64,000 nt of DNA, from positions 91,849,627 to 91,913,626 of the forward strand of contig CM041780.1 in assembly GCA_023374045.1 (NCBI GenBank), given 5' to 3'. A program made the translations under genes and the position numbers. Every line of letters begins with the position of its first letter. The first letter of the stretch is position 1. A model generated the notes under the pieces. That model made no database searches. It was not told where the DNA came from and worked only from the letters and a program-made list of their open reading frames with translations. This DNA is from Limonium bicolor. Taxonomy: Eukaryota; Streptophyta; Magnoliopsida; Caryophyllales; Plumbaginaceae. Positions 34,931-47,470 of the stretch are shown piece after piece.

Positions 34931-36006
34931 AAAAGAACTTCGTCCTCGAAGTTCACATTTCCACGCATCATTGGATTAAAATACGGGAATTACTTTCGAA
35001 ATTAACTTCCATTACCAACCACCCTTTACATCCAACCTCGGACTTAACGGTCCGGGCAACATATCCACATTATATATCACCATATCGTAACATACTTACA
35101 CGATTACCTTGGACTCACGGTCCGGGTACCTTAATAACATTACACTTACATAACAACCCTCAGACTCTCAGGTCTGGGTAGCAATACAACAGTTAGACTC
35201 ATAGGTCTGAATAACATAACACTTTCGAAACTACCACATTAGGACTCAAGGTCTAAATTAATATTTATTACTCATACCACACAACATGTCTTAGCATGTA
35301 TAACAAACAGAAGTACCTTTTTCCATCTCTCCATGGGCTCCAGTCCCATGTTGAGTACATATACACAGTGATCCCACAGAACCCGGTCGCGATGGACACC
35401 TTCTGGTCCCCGTTCCTTTGGGAGGTCAAAATAATCACATTCATTTTTAACATATATACTTCTCATGTCATCGGTCCGAAGACAAAGGCTCATGCGTCCT
35501 CAGCTCGTGAGCAAGTACTACAAAAATATTCTTTACTAGGTTAAGTATAAGAGAATCCTTTATTCAAAATATGAATCGGCTGTTTTGGAAATACCATTTG
35601 AAAATCCTTTTTTGAAAACGCAACACAACTCCAAGTCCAATTTATGCTCTTTGTATCTTTCTTAACATGGTTATTTGTGACCACTTACAGGGAGCTTCAA
35701 GAGTCATCCAACCCTGATGTGATCAGCATCAGTGTTGAACTATCTTTCCACCCCAATTTGTGTTCGGCTTTCCTTGATCTCATGATAATCAAGTTTCACC
35801 TCCCACTTCATTTTCAACCAACAACTAATTCAAGCATATCCCATTTTCCATCTTTAAATCCTTCTAGTCATAATCATTACATCTCCAAGGGATAGAACTC
35901 CGTCTATCAATCATCACCCAAATCCAACTTAATTCAAGTTACCTAGGGAATTTAATTCTCACTAGGTTCTATGTCGGTCTCATACCCCTTCATAAATCAC
36001 AACATT

Positions 36007-36055
36007 GTATATATGTACATATATATATATATATATATATTTCTTTTTTTTTTCA
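36007..36055. repeat. AT microsatellite and T run
   Basis: GTACATATATATATATATAT-type sequence followed by TTTCTTTTTTTTTT inside the C interior. Confidence 0.85.
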
Positions 36056-36340
36056 AAATACAATACATGGTTTACATTTATGCACCGTCGGGGTTTTAGT
36101 TCCCCCGGGAGTTTCTTTACTCCCTTCCACTTGTACTCTCACACACCACTGTTAACAAAATAAACACACTTCCCACAATGGTATTCGCATCTCCTGTGCG
36201 CAATTACCTCAATTTAACCATAAATGAGTGCGTATGTTTGTATAACACACGCGCCAACCATCATAACAAATTATTTGTGCTATGCACAACACAAATCACG
36301 TATACTTATACGGTAATACACACTAAGCGGCTTTACGCTC

Positions 36341-36352
36341 TACCCCCCTTAA
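36341..36352 (-). other. Upstream polypurine tract of element C
   Basis: In element orientation AAGGGGGGTAGAG follows GATTACGTGGGCGTAATC, as in A and B. It lies about 1.4 kb before the 3' LTR. Confidence 0.75.
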
Positions 36353-38789
36353 AAGGGATTACGCCCACGTAATCAATCACTGAACATTAGCTTAAAATGT
36401 TCTACCGTCGTGAAGTGTTTTAACTTCCACGCGGTCTATTACACAATGGATTCTGATTAGAGGATCTTAACCATATTAGCGGTTTAGTTCCTAAACCAAG
36501 AATTCTCATTGGAGTTTGCTTTAACTCTTAGTTGGTTTCGATTCTGGCCTGTGAGGCTTCTCGGCATTAATAATTCGCCATTCACTCATGTTCACCATGT
36601 ACATTCAACACTTGAATCACTGGCTCACTAGTTTCTGCTGCGAAACTCTAATAACTGTAGAGCTTAATTGCCCCATTTGTTATTCTTACTGTATTGTACA
36701 TCCCCAATTGTCACCTTTATCTTGGTAACAATGGTTTCTCAACCAACGCGTGGTATCTCTTACCGTGTATAAAGCTATGCATTTCACAATGATTGACTTG
36801 TTCCCTTCCGACTTACTGTCGGTTGAGATTGAGCTACTACCTAGTGTGTAGTGCTCTCTCAGCTATTTACAGCATTTGGGGTATATTCCATACCGATATT
36901 TGGCAGTTAGTGCTACTGTAGTCACTTACTGTTAATCATGTCTCCACATTTGGTTTTGTACATGTATTCTTTCATTGGTGCGGGCTTGCATTACCTATGC
37001 ATCGGCCATTATAACATTATTCCTCCACAATTACCATGCTTCTGATTCCTAGCTATCCTACTTGATCATTACTGCGCAAGTGCAATACCAAAACACTCAG
37101 TCATACAGAGTGCAGAGGCGTAAACTCTTGACAGTAAATCTCTCATGCGATTGCGATAGGAATTTACACTGTGTTTTACTGAAATTCTTATCACATAACA
37201 CTTGCTTCCGGCTTACTGCTCGGTTCATTTGCTATCACTTACTGTCGCATCTCCACTGGGGTTAACTCATAACTCTGCTCACACACCATTTTATCATCTA
37301 ACAATACTCATACAACGGTCGCTTATTGCGCACCGTATCCTTACTCATTATACAACATCAACTTATACTGCATCCGCTATTATATTAGCTTCCGCTATTA
37401 CGCTGGGTTTATCTGGCCACTTATTTGGCTGATTTTTGAATATACTACTATTTTTCTTGAGCCTTTATGTTTCTTGAGCGTTGTTCGCTACACATTTAGC
37501 TTCACACACCTATAGTGATTGCTATCAGACTTATTACTCTTCCTGTGTACACAACTGGTACGAGCACTTCTTTTCGTATTATTTTATTCAAATCATCCTG
37601 GGGTAATAACAACGTGGTCCATCCTCCACATATTCTTGAACTTGGTCCACACAACTACCGCTCTCGCGGTTTCACAATATCGAGAGGTATCCCCACTCTT
37701 AAAGCAGTGGTTCGTTCTCCGCTCTATTTCCTTGTGTAACATATACTTCTGCAACCGATCACATTACATAACACAGGTTGTTGTGGCTTATAAGCCTTAC
37801 CGTCACGATTCCTTCCAAGTTGTCTCTTTGGCAACTTAGGGTCTTACTGTTGAGTAGGTTATCTTCAGCGTTCAATCCGAGTATTTGCTTCAACTCTTGC
37901 GTTTCAATTATATTGCTTCATCCAACAATGTTTAATCCAAATACCCCTCAAGGACTGCTCCTGGGTGTTATTAAAATATGCCATTACATTTGGCTTGCAC
38001 TTATGGGTACTTTCTGTAAACTACGCCTTCTCCAATGTCTTTATATAACAGTCGGTGCACTCCGCACCTCCTGAATCTTAAATATTTCCTTGGACACATT
38101 CACTGATTCCTTCAGTCTCTTTAATTTAGCTGGGTTCCTTTACTTCAACCATTCATGGCAATCCTTAGCTCTTGTTTGACTTACACTGCTGACCGTAGAA
38201 CGGAGTCGACTACTTCCCGTGTTCTGGACTTTACTCGTATACATATATGGGGTATCATACTGATACATTACTACTTACCCAACTAACCTATAAGTAGGTC
38301 TGTCAGGCCCACAAGCTCCTATCGGAGTGCGATCGTCCCACAATTCAGTTGGTACACTCGTAGTGTCCGTCACACGCCTAGGTGAAGTATTCTGTTGTCA
38401 ACTCCCTTATATTGTCCCGTGACAATATTCATTCCTTGCTTCCCGAACTTAATCGAGGGAAAGTTTATCCACTGTTGTATCCTTGTCAACTGCCCCTGGT
38501 TTCACTGGTTGGTTTAAAAGAAGGTTGGAAAGAAGTGTTGGTTTGAAAGAAAATCTAGTTTTGAAAAGAAAAAGGGTTTGAGTAAATCTGAGTTTGAAAG
38601 AAAATTTTCATGGTTTCACAACATCTTCTTACCTTAGCCAAGTCTAGCTTCTTGCTGACTGGTGTATTTACAATTACGGGGGTTAGGCTAACAGGCCTTT
38701 CCACTGTTATGACGATTACAGTTAACTTTCTAGTACTTTACTAAGTACTTGTAGTGGTTATAAATTTCCCGAACAGCCCTGTTATAGCA

Positions 38790-38809
38790 GCACTTGCTAT
38801 GGCAAGTGC
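38790..38809 (-). other. Hairpin of element C matching 2721-2740
   Basis: Perfect 8-bp stem GCACTTGC / GCAAGTGC; in element orientation the loop reads CATA where element A has TATG. Confidence 0.8.
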
Positions 38810-39624
38810 GCCATGCTAACTGGCTATCGGTTTAACACATACCGATTGTGGTATTGTTTTTACCCATATTGTCATCAGTGGCCTTGTTGGTCCTCACTGA
38901 TCTTACTGCCTTGATAAATACTCTTCTAGGTGATTTCTCACTGTCTTCACATGATAATTATTAACTAGGGTGTTTCCCATTCTAGGAGTCCCTATTTTTT
39001 TTGTATTGTTTCCTCTTGGTAGCCCGTTCCACGCATTGTCGTGGTTGCTGAGACTTGTCTCTTGTTTGGGCACTACGTTGTAGTTCCTTTTCGGTTAGTA
39101 TACCGTTGGTGTATGATTTATCAACTGCGGTCACGTAGACACTCGTCTCGGGTTTTATTAATCCATTTCTTGCCTGTTGCACGGTTGGTGCGTTACAAGC
39201 TGGTTGTTCTCGACTGCTCGGCATGTCGACCCAGGTTGCCTGGAAATTCTATTCTTCTATACACAAGATTCTTCATTCTTCGCTATTAGATGCGGTTAAC
39301 ACTTGTTTAGATGGGAACCGTCTCCGGGATTCCCAGTTTTCGGGATCTACCGTATGACTGGTTCTCCATACCTTTAGAGGTACTTAATAACAGCCAGATC
39401 GGGTATTCCCGAGTAAGAGAGGACTTTCATCTCTCTGGTGTTGTTTCCCCAAGTTATATACAGGGATTGTGGAGGGCGGGAAGGATATAGTAGGTTTCCA
39501 GTATTCACTGGTAGTTCCTTACTAGCGTATCTCTCACGCTATCACTCAACCCCTAACCCAAAGTACTAAAATCTTAACTCGGTACTTCCTAAGCTCGGTA
39601 ATTCAGTCATCAGAGCGATACTTC

Positions 39625-39636
39625 GCTCTGATACCA
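39625..39636 (-). other. Primer-binding site of element C (initiator tRNA-Met)
   Basis: GCTCTGATACCA on the plus strand is TGGTATCAGAGC in element orientation, five bases after the LTR end. It overlaps an inverted repeat (CAGAGCGATACTTCGCTCTG). Confidence 0.93.
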
Positions 39637-41482
39637 CTTTCTGTAACACCCCAACCACCACCGTACACTTAACATCAAACTGCAGCGGAAATCTCAACTC
39701 ATCACATTACTTAATTCAATGGTGTTACTCGCCGTTAACCACCCACGTGGCTAACAAGGCTAATACATGTACATTGTATCGGTGTGATGGACTAGATTCC
39801 CGAGCAACTATATAATACAATCCTTATTCCATTTCCAACATTTATTATATACATACGTTCCCACTGTACCGAGTATTTACAAACTAATGTCGATAACAAT
39901 TTCGGTCTTACTACGCCTACAATGCTTACGCCATTGAAATGGCTACCCATGTATAAACATCTACCCCGTCCTACTCTCGAACGGCTTCCAGCTCCTTGTA
40001 CCTGAAATAGAAAAGGAGAGAAAGGGTGGCCCCCAAGGGGCTCAGGACCTTTGCTGGTATGGTAATCCCGCAGCCCACATGCTACCGGGCCACGCACAAC
40101 TAATTGTCATCTTAGCATGCGATTGTTTATATTTAAATCATGCATGCAACTGTAAGCACACAGCACATAACATCTCACCTCAATGGGCTCAACAAACGGA
40201 CAATACATCCTTACTTGATGAGTCACTCATGGTATTCACTATCCCTAGAGTGTTCCTCCTCTAACGGAGCTACTTCCTTAATAGACGACTTACCCTTAAA
40301 TCGGGTTATCCTTAAACGCCTCTTGGCACAAATGGGTTCATTTCCATGATCCACACACTCCATATCTTACATATCACATTACTCACATAACAAACATAAC
40401 AACACCTCTCTCGTTTCGACGTACACATGATAGCATCGCATTCATTTTAAACCCTAACGTATACATATCATAGCATAGCAAGGGAATTGCATAGCACAAT
40501 AACAACACAAAACACCATAAGATCGGTTCACACAAGGAACCTTCCACCATAGTTAGTATACATAGTGAGCCTAGAGATTATTGCCAATCTCATGCTAAGC
40601 TCGTTACCAACCTCGTTACCATCCAGTTATATCGAACGGTTTAACTTAAACCCAAGGTGTGTCGGATATAGTAATCCCAAGCATACCGAAATAACATTTG
40701 TATGCCCCTGTGGCCCGACGTGAGTCAGTAAACTAGCTTTGGATAGCTAAGGGAAGGTAAAAACCAAATTGGAATACAACCTATACATACACCAAGAGAG
40801 CCGAACCGGATATGACATCGACTCCCGTCCTCACACGCGTGGCCGGAACATGACCAGACTCCTCACCCCCCATTAGTACATATATACTTATAATAAGTAG
40901 TTAGAGATCCATTATTAGCCTACCACATCCACCACCATACGGTATCATAACCGAGTTAAGCACACAGGAGGTTCACACACTTGCATACAACAACAATCCA
41001 ACTAACTCACACATACCGTGGTTAGAACGTTCCCAAGGTTTGGTCGTTAACTCCGAATACCGATCTCTCTCGTGTTCCTAGTTCTAGTTAGCTAAGGTTT
41101 GACACTTATTTGAGGTTAACGGTATCGGAGACCAGATGCACCACATAAATGAATTACTATAAACTCATTACATGTTTTAATCTTACAAGGTGGCAAACAC
41201 TCAGAAAAACACATTGGCATACAAGCCGGTGTAATCCGGTAGGACACAGGTTGCAAGAAAACCATACCTCCTCCTTGCCTCATTTCGTTCCACCTTGAGA
41301 AATCCTAAACACTTAGTAATGTCGGTTAATTATTCGTTTAACTTCCAACTTACTAAGTATTTAACATGATTGCATGACATGTTTCTAATGTCTCACTTAC
41401 CCTAGGTTACCTTCATTATACCCCCTAGGGTTAACTACATAAGTCACATTCTTTTCTTTTTTTTTTTTACAAGTTTTGGTAT

Positions 41483-41808
41483 GTCCGACCCACCGTCCGA
41501 CCCACAACTGGGTCGGACCCTTCCAGTGGTTTTCGGGTCTGCTGACCTTACCTTGTCCGACCCATGTCCGACCCACCCTTCTGGTCGGACCATTACAGAA
41601 CATTTTACCACCTTACAAACATGCCCGTCCGACCCACGTCCGACTCACTCGACTGGGTCGGACCATTCCAGAATATTTTCCCTCCTTTGAAACATGACCG
41701 TCCGACCCATGTCCGACCCACCCTTCTGGGTCGGAGCATTCCAGAACAATTTCCTGACGTTAACAGAGGCTGTCCGACCCAAACTTGGGTCGGACCCTGG
41801 GTCGGACG
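41483..41808 (-). repeat. Palindromic cassette of the C 5' LTR
   Basis: Same array as 32232-32561 with small differences, for example one arm reduced to CTGGTCGGAC and one changed to GGGTCGGAGC. Confidence 0.92.
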
Positions 41809-42684
41809 TCCTCTAAACTTACCCACTTGTCAAATCTTCACCAAACTTCTCCTAAAGCATCTTAATGTTTCCTAACACATTTGGTCTCCCTTATATCCAT
41901 ACAACATCCATGAAACTCATTTTCTAATTCCTTAAGCCTTTACTTAATTCCTTGTAAAATTCCTTAACACTTACAACATTTTATACTAGGTTTCTAAATG
42001 GTGTTTCTCACCTATGATAACTACTATCCCAAAATGCTTTCTCCTCATCTTAACATCATCTCTTAAGCATCATTTCTCACAACTAATTCCTTATGTCATT
42101 CTTGAAGTCCTTTTTCAAGTTTACACTTTCTCCTTATTTTACCAAAGTTTGCCTAAGTTTTACCTAAGTCCAAAATGACTTTGGTACATACTAAACCTCA
42201 AGATCATGCCTAAGTCCTTCTCACATCTTAAATCACCTTAATGCATGTTCTTTCACAAGGAAAACACTTAACCATTCTAAATACTCCTTAACTTATCAAA
42301 CTCATTTTAAACTCTTAGAACTTCTCGTTTATTACCTAAATTTCGACATAGGTTCTCCTAGAACATTCCTAAACCAAAACATATTGTTTTCACCAACAAA
42401 CAACCAAGAACACTAAAAATCCATCAAGCACTTTCTTGTACACAAACTTCACACATTTAGCACTACATCACAATATAGTGCATAACTTAAGTTGCCTGGC
42501 TCTTAGGCCCTTAACTTGCATAAACCTTAAACACTGAATTTCCAAATATATAAGCCTTTGACCTGCAATTACACACACCAAGACATATGTTCCTTTACTA
42601 TTCTCCTTGAGAACACCTTACTAAGTCATTCACCATTTGCTCTTTAGGTAGTTTTAGCAAGCATTATAAGCTCATTTCTCCTAA

Positions 42685-42689
42685 GGCAT
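42685..42689 (+). other. Target-site duplication GGCAT of Athila-2 (left)
   Basis: GGCAT precedes TGATAAGTGTCC and recurs at 50284-50288 after the 3' LTR end. The uninterrupted C LTR shows one copy at about 33445-33449, which confirms the insertion. Confidence 0.95.
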
Positions 42690-42944
42690 TGATAAGTGTC
42701 CAAATGAGCATGATTTATAGGTGTATTTCATATATAATATTAGCACTTTTCTTGCTCATTTCTCCACTACGGTTAGTTTTCCTCTAGTTTATGTTTTATT
42801 GTTTATCTCACAAATTTATTGGTTTAACATGAGGAAAACCAAGCTGGGAGTGAAGTAGATTAAGAGACAAACGCATAGACGCAAACGGCTCAGAAAACGG
42901 ACTTATAACGAAGAATGTAGAGCCGGTCAAACAGAGTCACGCGA

Positions 42945-43222
42945 GAGTCGCGGTGGACTGGTGCAACCGCCCCCTAAGTGGCGGACGTCACACGGACAAC
43001 CGCCAGGCGGACAGGGCTGAGGCAACCGCCTCTAACGGGCGGTTAAGGAGGCGGACGAGGCACAAGCAACCGCCTCGCGGTCAATATAGAGGCTACCGCC
43101 TCTTAACTCGCGGTCACCACACAGGCAACCGCCTCGCGGTCAACATAGAGGCTACCGCCTCTTAAGCTCGCGGACAACACAGGAGTTACCGCCACTTATT
43201 GGGCGGTACCAGCAGGCGGACA
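42945..43222 (+). repeat. GC-rich repeat cassette of the Athila-2 5' LTR
   Basis: Repeated CAACCGCCTCGCGGTCAA and GAGGCTACCGCCTCTTAA pieces, with CCGCC and GGCGG arms that can pair. It occupies the place where Athila-1 has its GGTCCGGACC palindromes. The second copy is at about 48940-49212. Confidence 0.9.
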
Positions 43223-43419
43223 CCAATATAACCGTGACTAATTATCAGTCGCGACCAGTATCTTCTTCGCGCCGTCGTCGTGCAACTCGCCCGACTCGCC
43301 CGCAACTTATCCATCTACTCTGCACACGCTCTGTCCCCTGCAATCAATGAAGGAAGCAATCAATGAAGCAATCAATGCTCTTCTTCATCTGCAATCAAAT
43401 TCGTACGGATCCAAACCTC

Positions 43420-43427
43420 TATATAAA
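43420..43427 (+). promoter_or_regulatory. Likely TATA box of Athila-2
   Basis: TATATAAA about 200 bp downstream of the cassette, repeated at 49406-49413 in the 3' LTR; it aligns in position with TATAAAT of Athila-1. Confidence 0.6.
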
Positions 43428-44298
43428 CCCACCACCTTAACTGCATAACCACACACGCACGACGGGAGTCTGAAGAAACCATTCACCACACTCACCCATT
43501 CGCTTCCACTTTATTTCCTCCCGTATCACCACATCATTCCACACTCACACAGTAACAAAAGAAGTAGAAGAGCAGCAGTGAGAGCGAGAACAGACCAGTT
43601 CTTCCTCTGAATTAATGTCAAAATCTATCTGTGTAATCTTCTTATCTCCGTTAATGTCTGAGTAATTCTCATTTGTATCCTAGGATGGGGGTTTGACTTC
43701 TAATATTACGTAATTAATATTTATCACCTGTTTCTCTCATTTAACTTGTTTTAATTCCTTTCAACTAATATTGCTAAATGCTTTGCGCGACAAACGACTG
43801 CATTTATTTGGTAACTATCAACATATGATTTTGAGATAGTCTAGGTACCACAAAGGAATTAATCTTAGTATTTACACTCCGGACTGAGCAGGAAAATATT
43901 AAGGCTTTTATTAAGAGTTCGTAACTGACAATTATTAACTCTAATAGGCAATAAATAATTGAGACAAGGTTATAAATATGTTTAAGTAATTTAGGAAATT
44001 CCCCCGCTATCCTAGGATACATTTTTCCATCCACATCACTTAATTCACCTTTTAACTGTTTTTATTATTTCTGTATTAATTTAACAACAAATCAAGCTTG
44101 CCTCCGGCTAAACCCCTTTTTACAGTTTTTAAGTAACTACCAAGACTAGGGTAAATTGAACAATCTCCCTGTGGATACGACACTCGTTATACTACTACGA
44201 CCGGGAATTGTTTGCAGCCCGACGTTTATAATTTGAGTTTTTAATTTCTTTCTTTTAATTTTACACACTTTAAACCACTCAGAAATAACTCTGCAAAT

Positions 44299-44316
44299 TG
44301 GCGCCGTTGCCGGGGA
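44299..44316 (+). other. Primer-binding site of Athila-2 (tRNA-Asp)
   Basis: TGGCGCCGTTGCCGGGGA, three bases after the LTR end. Confidence 0.96.
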
Positions 44317-44739
44317 GATTGATTCCATCAATTTCCCTAGTTTCCGGTAGTTCACCGTTTATTATAATAATCTGTCAATATTATCTTGTTAATAATCTAA
44401 CCTTGGACATCGGACTTCTGACCTGACTTGGACATTTGACTTCGGACTTTGGACATCTAACTCCTAACATCTTAATATTATTGTCATTTCGTTCCATTGT
44501 CCTTTCTTTCCATTGTCTCTAACTACTAACTTTAAATTTCTTGTCCTTTCTTTCCATTGTCCTTAACATTTCATTTCCATTGTCCTTAACATTTCTTTCC
44601 ATTGTATACTAACTACTAACTTATAATTTCCAGTATACTAACTCCTAACGTTTATCAGCCTAACCAATATTTCTGTCTTTCTTATTTTATTTACTAACTA
44701 ATTTTGCAGCTTCTGACAAAACCACAAGTTTTTCTGTGC
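44317..44739 (+). mobile_element. Leader of Athila-2 with short repeats
   Basis: Recurring TCTAACTACTAACTT and TTTCCATTGTCCTTAAC pieces before gag, in the same style as the Athila-1 leader. No gene seen. Confidence 0.7.
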
Positions 44740-45966
44740 ATGCCAAACACTCGAACCGAGGCTCTCCACCAATCAGTCCGAGCCCCGAACCCGAGCGTAC
44801 TTTATTCAAGCAGAGAAACCTGAGAAACCAAGCCATGGCCAATAACGAAGTTATAAATGAAATGGACCATGCAATTCAACCAGAACACCGTGCCCTATCT
44901 GATTATCACCAACCTACCGAAGGAAGAGCATCAGCCATAGTTCTCCCGAACTAACACCAGAAGAAGCCGGACGATGGGTTTTCAAAACCCACTACATCAC
45001 CGCCGTCCGGGATCTAGGCAAGTTTAGTGGAGCGAACCCAGATGAAGCCCCAAATCATCTGAGTCTCTTCCTAGACTTCTGCAATTCCTTTAGTCAAACC
45101 GGCAACGTCAAAGAAAGAATCCGTCTACAACTATTTCCTCACTCGTTGTCGGATTCAGCAAACCGGTGGTACCGAAGCCTTCCCTCCCGATCAATCACCA
45201 CATGGCTTCAAATGGCCCAAAAATTCCTTGCCAAATACTACCCAACCAGTAGAACGAGGCAATTGATCGGTGAAATCAACACTTTCTGTCAGGAACCGGG
45301 AGAAACGTTGTACGACGCATGGGACAGATTCAAAGATATGCTAATGAAGTGTTCCCACCATGGTCTTGACGATCAATCCCTCTGCCTGTCATTCTTCAAC
45401 GGTCTGGATGATGGGAACCGACTACTCGTCAATTCCTCTGCAGGAGGAAGTTTCATGATGAAATCTCCTAAAGAAGGAATGGATCTTCTCGAAACCATGA
45501 CGAGCAATACAAGACAGTGGACGAGATCCAAAAGAACACCGCGAGCAGCAGGCCTACTCCATGTTGAGCCTACAGATCATTTATCAGCTCAGATCTCGTC
45601 CCTTGCAAAGATGGTGGAAAAGCTAACAACATCACAAACGAAATTGTAAAACAATAGCTTCCCCACCTACAAGTTCACCAGCTCCACCTACAGAAGGATG
45701 TGTCATATGCGCCGGTCCTCATGAAACTCATCAGTGCGAAGGTAAAAACCACTACGAAGATGTAAATTTCATAGGAAACCGCCCCGGTAATTCCTACAAC
45801 ACATAACACAAAACAACTATCCATGGAGAAATCACCCGAATTTCTCATGGAAAAATAATGATCAAACCAAGGAGGGCAGAACAACAATTCCAATGCCTAT
45901 CAGGGGAACCGACCCCAACCAAACTCTAATATGGGTTATAGAGCACAAGGTGCCCCTCCAGGTTTC

Positions 45967-45998
<32 letters not shown>

Positions 45999-47470
45999 CC
46001 ATCATCATCCTCTTCTGATCCAAACGCAGAACTCAAAGAGATGATGAAGGGATTCATGTCCATAACTCAGAACCAGCTCTCTGCACAAGAAGCCTTCAAC
46101 CAGAAAATCGAAGGAAAATTCAATCAACTTGCAGAACATCTTGCTCGAAGACCGCCAGGGGCTCTCCCCAGCCAAAATGAACCAAATCCAAGAGAGCAAG
46201 CCAAGTGCATCTATGTGAAGGAGCACGATGAAGAAAAGACGGAGGTGGCTAAAACAGCTAAAGTTCCAGAACTACACCCTTCCCTCCAAGAGTGGGTTGT
46301 AGCAATCGAACTTCCAAAAGGAATGTAGCTGAACTTGAAAGCACCGCCAAAGTCTATAAAATCGCATTCAATCTGAGAATACCTACCTCGAGAACTTGGT
46401 AGCCGGTTATGAAAATGAGAAGCTCGAATTTGAAGAAGAAGAAGAGAGGTTAAGGCGATAACCTTGAGAAGCGGTAAGAAAACCGACGAGATTCACATCC
46501 CGCAACAATCAGAAGAATCCAAAGAGGATAGTGAAGAAAAGTTGAGGTTCCAGCAGAAAAACATCTCCAGCGTCCTCACTATTCCACCAGCTTCAGAACC
46601 TTCTTCACAAGAACCGCCTATACCATTTCCTCGCCGACTCCAGAAGCAGAAATTGGATAATGAATATGGTAAGTTTCTAGCAATGCTGAAGCAACTAAAC
46701 GTCAACATACAGTTTGTAGACCTCATTGCCAAAATGCCAAACTATGCCAAATTCCTCAAACACCTCATATCCAACAAAACTAAACTGGCCGAAGTCGGTA
46801 CGGTACCTCTCAATGTAGCTTGCTCAGCTACTCTACAAAAACCACTACCATCAAAATGCAATGATCCGGGCAGCTTCACTATTCCAGTCACAATTGGTAG
46901 CACCTCGTTTCCATACTCCCTATGCGATCTGGGTGCCTCCATAATTTGATGCCCCTCTCCACTTTCAAAAAGCTGGGAATTGGAGAGATGAAAAAGACTA
47001 AGATGACCCTGCAACTGGCAGATGGTTCGGTAACATACCCAAGCGGAGTGGTGGAGGATGTTATCATTAAAGTGGAGCACTTATACTTCCCATGTGATTT
47101 TGTCATTCTAGACATCGAAGAGAACTCCACTACACCTCTCATCCTTGGACGACCATTCCTTGCCACAGCCGATGTGCACATTTGGGTAGCCCAGGGGAAA
47201 ATCACCCTCAAGCTTATAACGAAAAGCTGGAGTTTGCATCAGGAAGATCTCCAGATAGCAAATCCAAAGATCTCAAGTTGTGAGGGATACTCAATCACCA
47301 TCATCCCCACTTCTGTTTATACCCTTCCAGACGGCATGTCTATCACAGAGATACCACCACCAATCCCGGACGAAGAGCGGGATAAGAAAAGAAAACATGC
47401 ATCCAGGTGGACTCTCAAAAAAACCATCGAGTCATGCTTTGGATCTCCTCCTCATAACCACCCCCCATGA
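44740..47470 (+). pseudogene. gag-pro: Athila-2 gag-protease, broken
   Basis: Gag packages the RNA and the aspartic protease would cut the polyprotein. An ATG at 44740 opens MPNTRTEAL; reading then shifts frame near 44800 and 44945. The gag domain (about 44948-45649) contains SANRWYRSL, TTWLQMAQKFLAKY and DAWDRFKDML, close to Athila-1. A stop at 45647 is followed by the zinc knuckle CVICAGPHETHQC (about 45698-45736), a CAA microsatellite (45966-46000) and the gag-protease marker TLRSGK (about 46461-46478). The protease shows CDLGAS at 46923-46940 (the Athila form of the aspartic active site), a frameshift at 46941-46950, then ILGRPFL at 47141-47161. The frame ends TGA at 47468. At least four lesions, so non-functional. 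Confidence 0.9.
45966..46000 (+). repeat. CAA microsatellite inside gag
   Basis: About eleven CAA/AAC triplets followed by CATCATCATCC. Length change here is an easy source of frame disruption. Confidence 0.9.

Larger units (their letters stand above)
34931..39624 (-). mobile_element. Non-coding internal region of element C
   Basis: About 4.7 kb with no frame above roughly 105 codons and no recognisable gag or pol. Shared landmarks with A and B include the inverted repeat plus upstream polypurine tract (36341-36375) and the 20-bp hairpin at 38790-38809. A microsatellite-like AT tract followed by a T run lies at about 36007-36055. Confidence 0.78.
39642..42689 (-). repeat. 5' LTR of element C, part next to the primer site
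   Basis: Aligns with 30384-33449 of the 3' LTR with scattered changes, including in the cassette. It is interrupted at GGCAT by Athila-2 and resumes at 50289. The open frame at 41564-41875 is a product of the palindromes. Confidence 0.92.
42690..44295 (+). repeat. 5' LTR of Athila-2 (1606 bp)
   Basis: TGATAAGTGTCC to CTCTGCA. It has a GC-rich cassette at 42945-43222, a probable TATA box at 43420-43427, and an open frame on the minus strand (43804-44034) repeated in the 3' LTR and not a gene. Confidence 0.95.

Noticed and set aside
41564..41875. 103-codon frame across the C cassette
   Set aside because: It is a result of repeated GTCCGACCC arms, and the frame is disrupted in the other LTR of C.
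42953..43165. Arginine-rich frame across the Athila-2 cassette, similar at 48966-49154
   Set aside because: It comes from CCGCC/GGCGG repeats inside an LTR; frame and start differ between the two LTR copies.
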